From positions 10,477,701-10,541,700 of the forward strand of contig NC_092631.1 in NCBI RefSeq assembly GCF_039555335.1: a stretch of DNA of 64,000 bases. Reading direction: 5' to 3'. Within the stretch, counting starts at the first letter, position 1, and every line of letters starts with the position of its first letter. The position numbers and the translations under genes are program-made. Shown here piece after piece: positions 1 through 11,934 of the stretch. The notes under the pieces were generated by a model. The model was not told the origin of the DNA. It searched no databases and saw nothing but the letters and a program-made list of their open reading frames with translations. Source of the stretch: Amphiura filiformis. Its lineage: Eukaryota > Echinodermata > Ophiuroidea > Amphilepidida > Amphiuridae.

Positions 1-780
1 TATGATAGGCCTGACACCAATATAAACACTTGTTTCGGTGACCCAAGTTCTTGGTCATTTCTGCTCACGCACTTTTTTACAGATGGCCTGGAATTTCATA
101 TTTCGGTTTCAGCGATTGCCCGAAAAAGGTGGTATGTTTTTTAAAAGCGTTTCCGCTTGGAATGTAGATAGTTATTGTTGCTATTACTCTTCGCGATTTT
201 AATTTATGCCCTCTTTAGCCGACAATTTTCAATGCATTTTACACAATAGATACGTCGCTTGCATAAATACCGCTATTTTTAACAGTATCGTTTTTGTTAA
301 CCAACATACCATCAAAAAGAGTTCTCAAGACTTTGATGAAACCATAGATACCAAATCGGACTGCATGTGATGAACAGATTTTACACTAGAATCAAAAGAA
401 CCAGCGTAGGCCCTCTCAAAATGTACTTTTTTTAAATATCGCGTTGTGATAAAAATGACTGCCTTTTCCTTGATTTTTATAACAAGGAAAAGCTTTACTT
501 ACCTCAAACTTCAAACGTAGTGCTGTCTCAGTGTCCGTTACTGGTTGGTATTATTCAGATTAAGCGATTTTCATGATTTAGGCCTACTTAGCCTACATTT
601 GACCAACTATTTGACAACACCGTGTACGAATATATTCCAAATATGGCGCTGCATTCAGTATCACACTAACGACAAGGTTATACTAAGATGTGTAAGACTT
701 TCTGACACTATATTCACGGTTGTTCTAATGGCTATTCAAACTTATGACAAATTTGGCTGGTTTGCGTTGTTCAATACCAT
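1..780. other. No gene recognised
   Basis: AT-rich sequence. The only reading frame of any size (545-790, +) has no recognisable motif and no splice context. I see no repeat pair elsewhere in the window for this stretch. Confidence 0.5.
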
Positions 781-1290
781 TTCACCCTGATGTGACAGTG
801 ACGTCACATCCGGGGTCACGTCAGTATAAAGCTGGTTTCATACTACCCTGCCGGTTGCAATGAGCGGCGTGGCGCACGCGCATTGCAGACAAACGGACAC
901 AATCAAGGCTTGTCATTGGTTGAAACGCTCTGCCGCTTGCCGGATGTTCGTGATCGCGCGCCATTATCGTGATGATCGGGGATTCCTTTTTTGTGATGAA
1001 GGCACCAGCCGAAATGTCCGTTTTCCAGAATGCAATGAACATAACTCTGTACTCCCCCGGGGAGATGATGTATTTTGCGACACTCATACCCCCCTGGAAT
1101 AGTGCATGGTGGGAAAGAGGGAAAAAGGTCTCAGTACGAATTTTATTAGGCGCAGCATCACTCGCTGGAGTTCGATGGCGCTGGTGTACATACGCACGCG
1201 CTTAAAGACACCGCATAGATGCGCGAGCGAAACAGCTGTTCACAACGCGTTGACATCACTGCCAAATCGGGGTGAAAAATGGTATAGGTA
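781..1290. promoter_or_regulatory. GC-rich promoter-like island
   Basis: This stretch is clearly richer in G+C and CpG than its AT-rich surroundings. A full CRE palindrome TGACGTCA lies at 799-806, a second half-site-like TCACGTCA at 816-823, and TATAAA at 825-830. Several short overlapping frames (821-1291, both strands) are probably consequences of the base composition. It could be a promoter and first exon of a gene, or a GC-rich mobile element fragment. No downstream exon could be tied to it, so the promoter reading is weak. Confidence 0.2.
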
Positions 1291-3855
1291 GTAGATGACT
1301 ATGAAACCTCAAACTCGCCCCTCGATAAAGGTTGGCAATTGAAGCAGGCCTCAGTTTAGCGAACTTTGTCTAGTTTAATGCGATGCGAGTGCAAGCGCCG
1401 CTCGGACTGTGAAGGTTTCTGGATACCGAATATGGGTTTAGATTAGGCCTATATCATGTCCTCTAGGCCATATAATTAATTTTTGGAAAGGAAAGTCTAA
1501 TCTCGGAGCCTATTCAATTGAGAAGGGACTGGATTTTGTCATAATAATATAAAAATTAATACTTGTCGTCCATAACAAGAAATAATGCCTCGCGATTTTT
1601 TTGATATCCAGCCATAGTATTTTTGAATGATTAAACTGAACATGAAGCTATATCTTTACTAGCTTCATGCACTAATTTGCAGACCCGTCCGGACTTCTAC
1701 ATGTAGTGAGTACCACATTAGATTGTGTTTACAAGAAATAATAAGCGCTGCCTCCTCGAAATTTCTTATGCCATCAGCTTTGATGATTAAATATTATCTA
1801 CAACTCCACACCTGTGTTCAAGGCCTTTCTTTTATCTATTGACCTCAAAAGAAAGGATTAGAATGATCAGAATGCCGTCCCTGACCCCTTTCCACACATT
1901 AATAATGAATCGGTAAGGGAACGTGCTACCGTTATACTTCAGTGAGTACGTATGGCTACTACGCAGTTCAATGGCCTTATTGTGATCTGGCGGGCGTTTT
2001 AAAAGCACGGTCCCTGACTGCGTGGGCATATTTCCGGACAAGGAACAATAGAGACCAATTGCCTGGCAATGACGTCACATGTAATCCCAGTCTATAGTGT
2101 GATTAGAACATTATAGGCTGGTGGTCACTTATAGTACGATCAGTACGAAAAGTCCAATGCGATTATTAATGTATTTTCTAAAACTACCCATGTCAATTAC
2201 TATTTAGCACATTTAATCCTGAGTGAGACTGCTCAGTGTAGGAATTTGTTAGCCTTTTTATTAAACATGTTTGCAATTGGCTTACAGTCATCACATGCTG
2301 ATAATACACATAACTGATTGGTCAGTATAATTAGCTATAATTTATTTACTTAGTGATTAGGCATATCTGTATAGAAACCTATTCATAGGCGATTTACTTC
2401 AGAAAATAACTACGCTGCACAAAATTAAGTCCATTCTCTATAGTTATATAGTTAATTGAATGTTTATTGACTCTTGTAATAACCAAGCATTCAAGCAATG
2501 TGTGTATAAACATATCCAATGTATATTATCTTTTAAAACTAATTAAATTGGTGTTCATAAAGCTAGGATATGAGACAAATATCTGTGACAAAATCTAGCA
2601 AGACCACAATGTATTGTAATTTGTTTACTTTAGTGATAAGGCATCTAGCATCTGTATAGAAAACTATTCAACAAAATAATTTGACATGCAGTGTTCCTGA
2701 AACACATTAGGCGATTTGCTTCCAAATAAAACTTCTTTTAAAAAGGATGGGGCATCCAACGGGAAATAGCATCTGATGCATGATGGGCTGATACAGTAGA
2801 CATTTTCATGTCATTTTCTTCGTATAATAGTAGGTATGTCACAGTGGCTGCACAATAATTCTGCTACACTGTGCATGCAAGCATAACAGTGAATTGAAAA
2901 GCGCGCGCTTCAAAGTTGGCCAATTTTAGAAAACATCCATGTCGATAAATGAATTTCTTCATATGCTTCATTTATCCAAATTGTTTGAATTTTTAGTATA
3001 TGGTTTGTGAAGCCTGCCCGAGGCTACCATCGGGTCCCCCAAAATTAAAAATTGTTTTGTTTAAGAACTACTGCCTGTTTTTATGGATTTTTGAAGATCG
3101 CTCATAAATCAGTAAATATAGGCCTATTGAAATAAAGGGACCTACCACCATTTAGCTGAAATACTAATCTGTTTTAGCATGTAAATTATTTCCGTCGACA
3201 ACGAATTAAACACTTCGAGAAAACTAGTTGAAACAAAACATTATATCATAGATATTTCTAGGGAGTAATTTTCCAAACCTCAATAGCTCTAAGCCATTGT
3301 GTGTGTCCAAGGCCATACTATTTTTGTATACGCGGTACAGTGAGAATGGCTTTTCCGTTTACCATTTGTCATCCCATGTTAATCCAGATAACAAAATGTT
3401 CATTTAAAGTATCATTGCAAATGAATTATGATTTTTACTTTTCGGATTTGGCTTTGAGCAATGGTGACACATACCATGTTTACAGAAAAAAATGATAATT
3501 CTATTCCTGACATCGTCAAAATGTCAAACTTTGTATGTTTTGTATTATATTTAAGTAATTAACTGCAGTTTCTTTATTCAACATCATAAGAGGTTCATAC
3601 TTGACATATTTATGGTGAATGAAGAGACTTTCATTAAATATTGAAAAAACCCAAAATTACTCATGCCTAATTTACAAAAAAATAACATGAATACATAATT
3701 ACCTGTAATTAGCTAATTTGCATAATTAATTACTTTTTGTGTATTTTTTGTTATCAATTGAAATAACTTTGTATACATATGTGTGCAAAAAACCGCACCC
3801 TGATATCATGTACGGTTTTCTATTGGCATCAATTTTGCATATTAATTAGCTGAAC
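1291..3855. other. No gene recognised
   Basis: AT-rich noncoding sequence. The frames at 1832-2041 (-) and 3301-3495 (+) have no recognisable domain. Nothing in it pairs with the other repeat families of the window. Confidence 0.5.
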
Positions 3856-4969
3856 TTATAGTATGGTCGTTGGACATTTTGTGGGACATGAGAGCACCTC
3901 AGACCTATCAAATTGCATTCTGAATACGAAGCATGTCTTTCTGATATCAAATAATTTTCATTTTTGAAAATCACAATATAATACAAATTTTATGACAAAT
4001 TATAAAATTTGATATTTTCAATGATTTTGATATATAACAGTCCTCGAAGTAAATTATATAAATCTAATGACATATTCTTAAAGTGTATGTAGCAGGCACG
4101 GTTGTTTGATGTATATAGAATTGGCTTCATTATTAACTAAATGCAAACTATAGATGGCGCTATTTATCCTAAATTATATTTCTTTATTTGCAAGGGGTAG
4201 GTGATTAATACTGCCATTAAAACAGCTGGAATAGGCAAAACAAGCAACAGGGAAATTTTATAAACATATTCCATCAAGCAATAAAAAGAATTATCTGTAT
4301 TAAAAAGCTTGAAAGAGTAATTTCCAGTAACTAAATAGCGCCACCAATTTTGTCTTTAATAGATACATTTTATATCCGAAAAAGCTATAAAAATGCTATA
4401 AAAGTGAATAATTTTGTAAAAGAGGGGAAATCAAAGTTGAGAATGACTCAAAAGCATCTGTATACATTAGCATGATATCATGTTTAGCTGTTAAAGCCTA
4501 AAACGTGGTTGTACATGATGTTTTGTTTGAAAAACTAATAAATGATCCCATCAAACAACCGTGCAGGGAGGAAAAGCCGACGGTCAATTGAAAATTGTGA
4601 CCTTTCATATTGAAGATATGGATTTTTTTCCCAAAAGACCTAATTTTTTTTGGTGTTTTGGAAAAAAATCCATATCTTCAATACGAAAGGTCAAAATTTT
4701 CAATTGATCGTCGGCTTTTCATCCCACCTACATACACTTTAAGTATAAATCATCAGATTTATAAAGTTTACTTCAAGGACTGTTAAATATCAAAAATATC
4801 AATTTTTAATGATTTGCCATAAAATGTGTATTGAATTGCGAATTTCAAAAATCAAAATTATTTGATATCAGAATGACATTCTTCGTATTCAGAATGCAAT
4901 TCGATATGTCTGATGTGCTCTAATGTCCCACAATAAATACTGTCCAAACGTTCATACCCCAGCCCTTAA
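3856..4969. mobile_element. TTAA palindromic element, copy A
   Basis: One of three near-full copies of a foldback element (others at 25229-25893 and 36871-37546; half copies at 24440-24504 and 48905-49037). Each half carries the same ordered landmarks: GGGACATGAGAGCAC, then ATTGCATTCTGAATACGAAG, then AAGCCGACG near the centre, repeated inverted in the other half. The right end reads CCC followed by TTAA (4966-4969). The left end here is eroded near 3856-3870. TTAA flanks suggest a piggyBac-type non-autonomous element. A second transposon is inserted in its left arm. Confidence 0.75.
4093..4567. mobile_element. 467-bp TIR transposon nested in copy A
   Basis: The left arm of the palindromic element is interrupted compared with the copy at 36871-37546, which reads straight through GTAGCAGGGAGG. 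The insert spans 4097-4563 and has 15-bp perfect terminal inverted repeats, CACGGTTGTTTGATG at 4097-4111 and its complement at 4549-4563. It is flanked by CAGG at 4093-4096 and 4564-4567, a 4-bp target duplication. No coding sequence; non-autonomous DNA transposon of unassigned superfamily. Confidence 0.8.
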
Positions 4970-5745
4970 GGACACCCAAGGCAGCATTTTGGGGTTCTAA
5001 GAGAAGACAGAACCCCCATTAGCTCTATGAAATAAAATAGTTTGTCTAACCTCAGCTTCAAATCAAAATCCTTGATTATCTTCTATGCAATGTCCAAACT
5101 GTGCCATGCGATTACCATCTACAGAAGAATTTTAATTATAAGGCTGACTTGTCAGCTTTTTAAAACTAGGGGTGTGAGTCACCAGACATAAAAAGAGATG
5201 AAAAATAGAAAAAGCATGAAAACAGCTAGCAGAAAGCTATATAATTTGGGAATATACTAAGCTTTTGTATAGAACAAGTGTTAAAAAAGCTGGAAATCAA
5301 AACCAAAAAAGCTGAACTCTTTATGTATACCTCTGTTAAATAATAGAGAGCCTTGAGGTGTTTGACAGTCCGAGTTGACTTGACTTGACTTCCTTGAGCC
5401 CTTTAAACCGTTAGTCCTTAGATGTAATATTTCCGTGTTCAGGCTGTATACCAAGAATTTGATATTTGTAGGGAAGACAGAATCGAATAACTCACAATTA
5501 GCAAAAATAAGGCAACGAAAAGAATAGTTTCTGGATCTGACAAATACCTACATTTACAGAAGGGAGGGAACAAGAAACAAGAAGGAAAGGTATGGCACAT
5601 GTACATTGTAGCAACAGACATAAAAGTTCCTTTTTGGGTCCACTTTTTGTGGGATTCAGGTTAGGGAAGGATGTAGCCACAGCCCGATAGCGTGAGGGAA
5701 TAATTTAGATATTTTGGGATGACCCCTTTCTGCAAGTACATGTAT
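4970..5745. other. No gene recognised
   Basis: AT-rich spacer. Short frames on the minus strand (5439-5680) show no domain and overlap one another. Confidence 0.4.
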
Positions 5746-5749
5746 AATC

Positions 5750-6240
5750 TCCTCCCCGGGGGGGCACTCCAACTTTGGAGGTGACGCGTATGTAGGGCTG
5801 TTAAGACCCCCTTTTTCAGCGTCGCTGTCGCCCAAAGACCGCATGTTTTTTTTACGAACACATGTTCTGTCACCCGAAGACCTCCTATTTTTTCATTTGA
5901 TCTGTCACCCAAAGACCCTTACATGTTCAATTTTAACAGCAACTTTCATTTAACACTGATTTTGTCACTTATTTTGAAAAAACAAAGAAATTTGAAGCCA
6001 TTTAGAACTAGAAATTCGATTTTCGAGGTTTCTGTTGCGCTGTTTGGTTCTCACCCAAAGATTCCATTTAAAAAAAGGTCATGTTCTCACACAATGACCC
6101 CATATTTTTTACATTTTGCTCTCACCGAATGCCAAAATTCATGCTCTCACCCGATGACCCCATATTTTTTACATTTTGCTCTCACCGAATGCCCTTTAGT
6201 GCGAAAGTGCCAGCCCTACACCTATATCCATTTCAAATTG
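5750..6240. repeat. Minisatellite with a 60-bp core
   Basis: Two exact-phase copies of a 60-bp unit lie at 6081-6140 and 6141-6200, sharing GACCCCATATTTTTTACA. More diverged copies with the TCACCCGAAGACC-type motif extend upstream to about 5820. The unit length is a multiple of three, so open frames on both strands (for example 5923-6312, 6081-6419) arise from the repeat and are not evidence of genes. Confidence 0.7.
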
Positions 6241-6241
6241 A

Positions 6242-6425
6242 AGTGCCCCCACCCCCCGGAATCTCCTCAGTGTTTGGGCAATTTTCTCCTCTGCAATCTT
6301 CACCAGCTGTGACACATTTAAGTCCATTTTTGCAGCAGGAACATCCTTTATTTCCACAAGTATTCCTGGAGGATTTTACATTTAAGTTGTACAAACTTAA
6401 GCAAGCTTTGTGGTTGTGACTCCAC
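6242..6425 (-). pseudogene. Cys-rich C-terminal fragment, inverted copy
   Basis: On the minus strand this encodes PQSLLKFVQLKCK in one frame, then GCSCCKNGLKC and EDCRGENC in another, so a frameshift separates the halves near 6355-6365. The same sequence lies in plus orientation at 6750-6950, making an inverted pair. The protein family is one I only know as an uncharacterised, multi-copy invertebrate family ending in a CSCRKNGLKC / CGDCRG cysteine cluster; I do not know its function. Both copies look inactive. Confidence 0.5.
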
Positions 6426-6499
6426 TTCTGCAACATTTGAACATGGAAAGACAAGTTTGTTGAAGAAGAAAAAAACAACCGGAAGAATTATAGCCGATA

Positions 6500-6970
6500 T
6501 CATCCTGAGGCGGCAGTAAAACAAATTGGTACAGCTTGTTGTCTTATATGGTGGCAGAGAAAAAGATCCTTTAAAAGGTTTACGGTTCGCTAAATTCATG
6601 CCGATGGTATCACCAAATAAAACATCACTTGATCCACAGAAGCTTCCACCTACTAAAAGAGCAGCATATTTTCAGTCTGCGATTTCTTTTGCAGGTCATA
6701 CTACGGAGAAAGCTCTTAAACAATGACTTGGATCCAAAGCAATGGGGTTGGAATCGCTCTGCCACTGTACTAGCACTGGAAGATGCAGCACCACAAAGCT
6801 TGCTTAAGTTTGTACGATGCAAATGTAAACTACCCTCCAGGAATCCTTGTGGAAATAATGGATGTTCCTGTCGCAAAATTGAAGTGTCACAGCTTTTGGA
6901 GATTGCAGAGGAGAAAATTTCCGAAATGCTAAGGCGATTATACTTGCAGATGAGTCCAAAAGACAGCTAG
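6500..6970 (+). pseudogene. Cys-rich multi-copy invertebrate protein fragment
   Basis: Two frames join. The first (from 6526) reads LVVLYGGREKDPLKGLRFAK and then SLDPQKLPPTKRAAYFQ. The second (to 6970) reads LLNNDLDPKQWGWN, APQSLLKFVRCKCK and NPCGNNGCSCRK. The switch near 6690 is a frameshift. After CSCRK the usual NGLKC / CGDC cluster is damaged, so the zinc-binding-like end is incomplete. The family is widespread, uncharacterised and often transposon-associated in invertebrates (family knowledge). An inverted partner lies at 6242-6425, so a duplication or foldback event joined them. Confidence 0.55.
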
Positions 6971-7129
6971 CTACTTTGCTTCAGAAGCTGATATATAATA
7001 AATAAATGTTGATATTTATATAGTGCTTTATGCTGTAAACAACCTCAAAGAGCTTGACATTTATTCCATTGCCATTAGAATATGTCGAAACCAGGTTGCA
7101 GCCTACAAATGGCGCAGGGTTCATCAGTA

Positions 7130-7640
7130 CAACGACTGTGACTACCCCTAACAGCTTTCCATTGCACCTGGGTGGGGTGAGGGATATCTTGGGTTACAGT
7201 GTGAGTGAAGACTTGGTGCTTCAAAGACTCTAAAATCATTGTCATATCTGCTTCAGAAGCCAAATTATACCTAACTATATACCATGTGGTGTGGCCATTT
7301 TGGCGGCCATCTTGGATTTCTGTGTGAACGAAGACATCAGTGTTTTAGAATAGTACCAATTTGAATTCTTTGACCTATGAAATATATTCAAGGACACTAA
7401 AATCATCATCATATCTGCTTCAGAAGCGGAGATATATCTAATCATATGTGACGGCGGCCATTTTGGGGGCCATCTTGGATTACAGTGTGAATGAAGACAT
7501 CAGTGTGTTAGACTTGTTCAAATTTGAATTCCCTGACCTCTTAAACCTATTCAAAGACACTAAAATCATCATCATATCTGCTTCAGAAGCTGAGATTTTG
7601 GCGGCCATCTTGGATAAAAAGAATTCCCCAAAGTGGATTT
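7130..7640. repeat. Tandem repeat, about 165 bp, three copies
   Basis: CTGCTTCAGAAGC recurs ending near 7260, 7427 and 7590, with flanking GGCGGCCATCTTGGAT and GAAGACATCAGTG blocks repeated at matching spacing. Copies are diverged. The short frames within it (7448-7669 +, 7480-7692 -) come from the repeat. Confidence 0.7.
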
Positions 7641-7699
7641 TGGTGGACTTTGGATATGACATTCTATGATACCTTCTGCTTCTTCGGTGCAAAAATTAG

Positions 7700-8540
7700 C
7701 TTTTTACCCATTTTTTCCGGGTTGCACCTGTTTTTCATCTTCAACGACCATACTATTAGTCATTTTTTCACCTTTAATTTATCTGCAGATTGGCTGAATT
7801 TGCTAAAATAGTATATTTGGTTAATTTATTATAATTATTCAATGATAGATTTTTTAATTTTGTTTTCTTTAACGAAGTTAGGAAAGATAGGCATTTAACC
7901 TGTGGTACTTAAATTAACGCTGCTTTTTCAAGCAAGTGTCCAAATAAACCTTCAAAATCTCGAAATGTGCCAATTTTGTCATTATAGCCATTTGTGGCAG
8001 GTTTTAATTCCATTTACGAGCATCTTAAAATTGACACTACATCACAATGCATTGACCGATTTCAATTCCGTTTTTGATTTTTTTTTGCTTTAAGAAAGCT
8101 TATTCATGTAGAAACATTAAATAACGTTTTTCTGCTGCGCTTATTTTTGAGGTGATATACCTAATAATAGCCAAATTTGTTTCCTGCAGGTAGCTTAAAA
8201 CCTAAATGTAAAATGAGGTTTTCTGAACATTATTTTCCAGAGTCAAGATGCAAGTATCATTTATACCTCAAATCACTTATTTATTGTCAAATCAGTGCAG
8301 AGTAGGTTAGTATATGAATATTGAAAGTTAGACCAATGTAGCTCAAAGTACTATACACCAGCTGTTCCGTGAACTTTGTCTTTTTAAAGACAAATTCTTG
8401 TTTGTATTTTGTTTAAATCGGAGTGAAAATTTGAGAATTCAATTTAAAACATGCATTAATCGAATGGTAAGCTTCTGGTGCAAGTATTAAAAAGTTTATC
8501 TATTTTCTTTAATATAACACGAAACATTTTATCATAGCAT
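7700..8540. other. No gene recognised
   Basis: AT-rich spacer with no motif or repeat partner found. Confidence 0.4.
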
Positions 8541-8545
8541 GGCAT

Positions 8546-9220
8546 CCCAGCAAACACAAAAACGTTTTAAAAACGTTTTAAATACGTTATATTTTGGCTT
8601 TTGGTTTAGGTAAAAACGTTTTAATAACATTAAAATGTCGGGTTATATAAAGGTCATGATAACGTTTTAAAACGTTTTGTATGAAAAAACACTACAACAA
8701 TATTTTTAAATGTTTTCAAAAAATGTTATTGTAAACTATTTTGGCAAAAATTTTTGCCAAATATTGTGTCAATACTTAAATAACATTATGTTAAAATATT
8801 TTAACCCAGCAAACAAAGAAATGTTCTTAAAATGTTATTTTCAAAACCTTTTAATAACATTTAAATGTCGGGTTATATAAAGGTCATGAAAACGTTTTTA
8901 AAACGTTATTGAAAATATTTTGGGCAAACATTTTTCGCAAAATATTTTTCAACTCCCAAAATAACATTCTGTTTAGAATGTTTTGTATCAAGTTTTGAAG
9001 AATGTTTTTCGAATGTTATTAAAACGTTTTTATACCCTTTATACATTTTCTGTAAAACATTTTTGTTTGCTGAGCAGTAGATTATCAAAAATGTTTTTAA
9101 GGTTATGAAAACGTTTTATACTCTTAATATACCCTTTATATAACCCGACATTTAAACGTTTTCTGACAACCTTTTATAACCTTTTGCGAATGATGTTGAA
9201 AACGTTTTGTGTTTGCTGGG
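8546..9220. mobile_element. Foldback element with CCCAGCAAACAC termini
   Basis: The left end reads CCCAGCAAACACAAAAACG (8546) and the right end is its complement, ending GTGTTTGCTGGG at 9220. The interior is packed with AACGTTTT-type palindromes and has an internal diverged copy of the terminus near 8812. The block GTCGGGTTATATAAAGG occurs twice directly and again inverted. No coding capacity. Superfamily not assigned; no clear target duplication was found. Confidence 0.65.
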
Positions 9221-9389
9221 ATTGTCTTTTTAAAAAGTAATTAAATTAAAGCAATATGCAACTGAACTTTTAAAAACCAATTAACTTGCTTCTAATGAGT
9301 GTATTGTCCTTTAGAAAGAAGGTGTGAAGCGCATTCATACAAATTACAAACATTTTACTGTTAAATTAGGAGCAAAGGGTATTCATATT

Positions 9390-9700
9390 TTTGAGTACAC
9401 ATTGCAGCTGCGAGAATGAGATACCGGAATGTAATGGTGACAGGAACAGACAGGGTTGCATCTCTGTAACTGTCACATCATTCTATCGGCTAAAATGCAC
9501 CAAAGAGAAGAATCCAATTCTTTCCAGTAATGCCGCAGGAACCACTAGTGCATAAAACGAGCATAAATGATGGAACATTACACATATTCCCGATAGATAG
9601 AAAAATTAAACATTTTGAGATTGATCGTGATTATTGCCAAATTTAATGCAATCAGTTTCAATCATCCTCGGGATAGTTTAATACCTCAGGTACAATTAAT
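9390..9700. repeat. Dispersed repeat, partner at 32450-32790
   Basis: Shares with 32450-32790, in the same order, GCAGCTGCGAGAATG-like, GATACCGGAA, ACTGTCACATCATTC-like and ATGCAATCAGTTTCA blocks. Both copies are diverged. Nature unknown. Confidence 0.6.
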
Positions 9701-10313
9701 AAAAATGAGTTCAATTAAAAAAGGTAAAAATGGGTGTTGAACATGTTGTAGGTAAAAATAGGGCTATCAAAAAATTGTGGTGGTTGAACACTCGTTTTTG
9801 GAAACATAATGTCAAATAGTCATTTAGGTGACGATAATGCGGATGTAATGTATAGTATGAACCTAAAATGTATGGTAAAGTGTTAAAATGTACCTTTATC
9901 AATCTAATTTTGCAACTTGTTTAGTTGAAGATAAGTATCATGTTGTACTCGTATGTAGCCTTTTTGTTGTTGAGCGACAACGCTTTATTCCACCATATTT
10001 TCCCCCAACACCCTAGTATCAATTAAAAAATTTGCATACTAATGCAAGCTTGAATTCTTAGCTGTATATCTTAAGTATATCTTAAATTAGTGAATATGGT
10101 GAAAGGAAATTGGAGAAGGATCCTACCACCCAATACAAAAAGAACTTCGTTGGTATTCTACGGAAGTTCTATGAACTTCCAAAAATCCACTGCGCGAATG
10201 TACCTCTTCGTCCTATTGTGTCTTGTTTTGGTTCAATATCATATAATGTAGCCAGACTGGTGGCAGACATCATTGGTCCTTTAGCTGGGAAGACGAAACT
10301 ACTAGTACATCTT

Positions 10314-10774
10314 AAGGTCACATACCACTAATAGGCCTGGGCGATACATGGACATACGACGAGTAACTATTTGTTTGCATGGCATCTGAAAAGACTGTAT
10401 TAAAATCGCTGAAATTGATCAAGTTATACATGTATAGCCAAAAAAGTACTTTTTAGGGTTTGGTGCTTCAAAATGGTATATTTTCTCTCATTATATGACA
10501 TTTTTGTTGTAATAGTGCCAAAATTCATACGCACGGCTTTCAGCTTCGAGGGCGCACTGCCATTTTAAGGTGTTTACGGTTCAGTGCGTTAAAACAAGAA
10601 AAGTCTCAGGTCAACCTATGTTGCGTTTTTGATCATTTGGCATCTAAATCATATAGTTTCACCTAATATTAGTGGCATTTAACTGTAAGAGTTCTGAATA
10701 GGAGAAAATTCCACCCGAAGTTAGCCATTTTCCCATTGAAACCCGTGTAATACATAATAAGTGGTGTTTAACCT
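10314..10774. mobile_element. GGTTAAATACCAC-type element inside the PLE
   Basis: This block interrupts the PLE frame between VHL and KDLTG and is absent from PLE logic. It matches 39707-40197 in inverted orientation over its whole length (shared landmarks: AATTGATCAAGTTATA-like, GTGCTTCAAAATGGTA, TTTGGCATCTAAATCATA). Ends are inverted copies of GGTTAAATACCACTAAT. No coding sequence. A short AT-rich target duplication is likely but its exact bases are uncertain. Confidence 0.8.
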
Positions 10775-11894
10775 TATTAAAGATCTCACAGGAATTAGTA
10801 GGAAAGCTCAGTGGAGTTATATAGTTCATATGACGATGAAATGTTAGTCTCGTACGATGCTTCGGCGTTGTTTACTAGTACCTTGGTAGACGAATCCATA
10901 ACCATCATTTATAACAGGGTGAAGAATGACAGATCATCGAAATGTTTACTTTTTTGTTTGAAAACAACTTACTTTTAGTTCAACGAGTTTTTTACCAACA
11001 GTTGGATGGGCGGCGGTGGGCTCACCCATTCTCCTATTGTGGCCATTCCGTTTATGTTGGACTTTGAGCAACGGGTCATTAATACCGTTCTGCACAATCC
11101 TAAGATATAGCATCGTTATGTTGACGATACCCTAACTATAATGCACAAAGATCACGTGAATTAGTTAACAGAGCATATCAAAAGTGTTTATCAAAATAAC
11201 GCTATCAAGATCACCATCGAAGAGAAGAGAACAATTCCTCACCTATGCTGGGCCCTACTCTAGACATCCTGGTGGTTTATTGCCGTGTGCGGTGTACAGG
11301 AAACCAACCCACACGGACCAATGTTTAAACTTTGGATCCCATCACCCCCTCCACATGGCCAATGCTATCACCACGCGAGAAGAAGTCAAACAGCAACAAT
11401 CATGACAGTCTCCAAAAGTATGAACAATGGGTGTTTAATGTGAGCGATAATAAGGAGCGAGATCTTCATATTAGCAATGAACAGCAGAAATAGACCACCA
11501 TATACAGTCCTCCCTATATCCAGGGGGTGTCAGACACAATGGCATGCCCATTCCAAGCAAAATGCATCCGAACTCACGATAAACCCGTGAACCCCATCCG
11601 GCAATACGTGGTAGCACCTAAGGACAAGACAAAACAGATCAAAAATCTGGGACAGTTTATCACATAACTTTTGACGATTGTGACGCTGCCTATGTCGGTG
11701 AATCGGAGCGCGAATAACTGAGACCCAGTAGTACCTCCCCCTGTGGCACAACATGTCAAAGCTACCAAACCTACTGTATACTGGAACAACTACAACACGA
11801 CCTGGCACCAGTCTACCATAAAATCTTGTCACATGACTTTGTTGACAACAACTTGTCATGACACTTGACACTCATCAAAATCACTAACATCAGT

Positions 11895-11934
11895 TTGAAA
11901 AAGGCTTAGCGACCACTATAAGCCGAAAGCTCAC
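11895..11934 (+). ncRNA. Degenerate hammerhead-like motif
   Basis: Box TTGAAAA (11895-11901, in the place of CUGANGA), spacer A, 6-bp stem II GGCTTA/TAAGCC (11903-11908 with 11919-11924), GAA, self-complementary AGCT (11928-11931), then C. Two core positions are changed, so it is probably inactive. It lies at the 3' end of the decayed PLE, where PLE ribozymes are expected. Confidence 0.45.

Noticed and set aside
5923..6478. Frames of 129 and 112 codons (plus)
   Set aside because: They run across the 60-bp tandem repeat, whose length preserves frame; no domain is seen.
11530..11871. 113-codon minus-strand frame
   Set aside because: Antisense to the decayed PLE linker and nuclease region.
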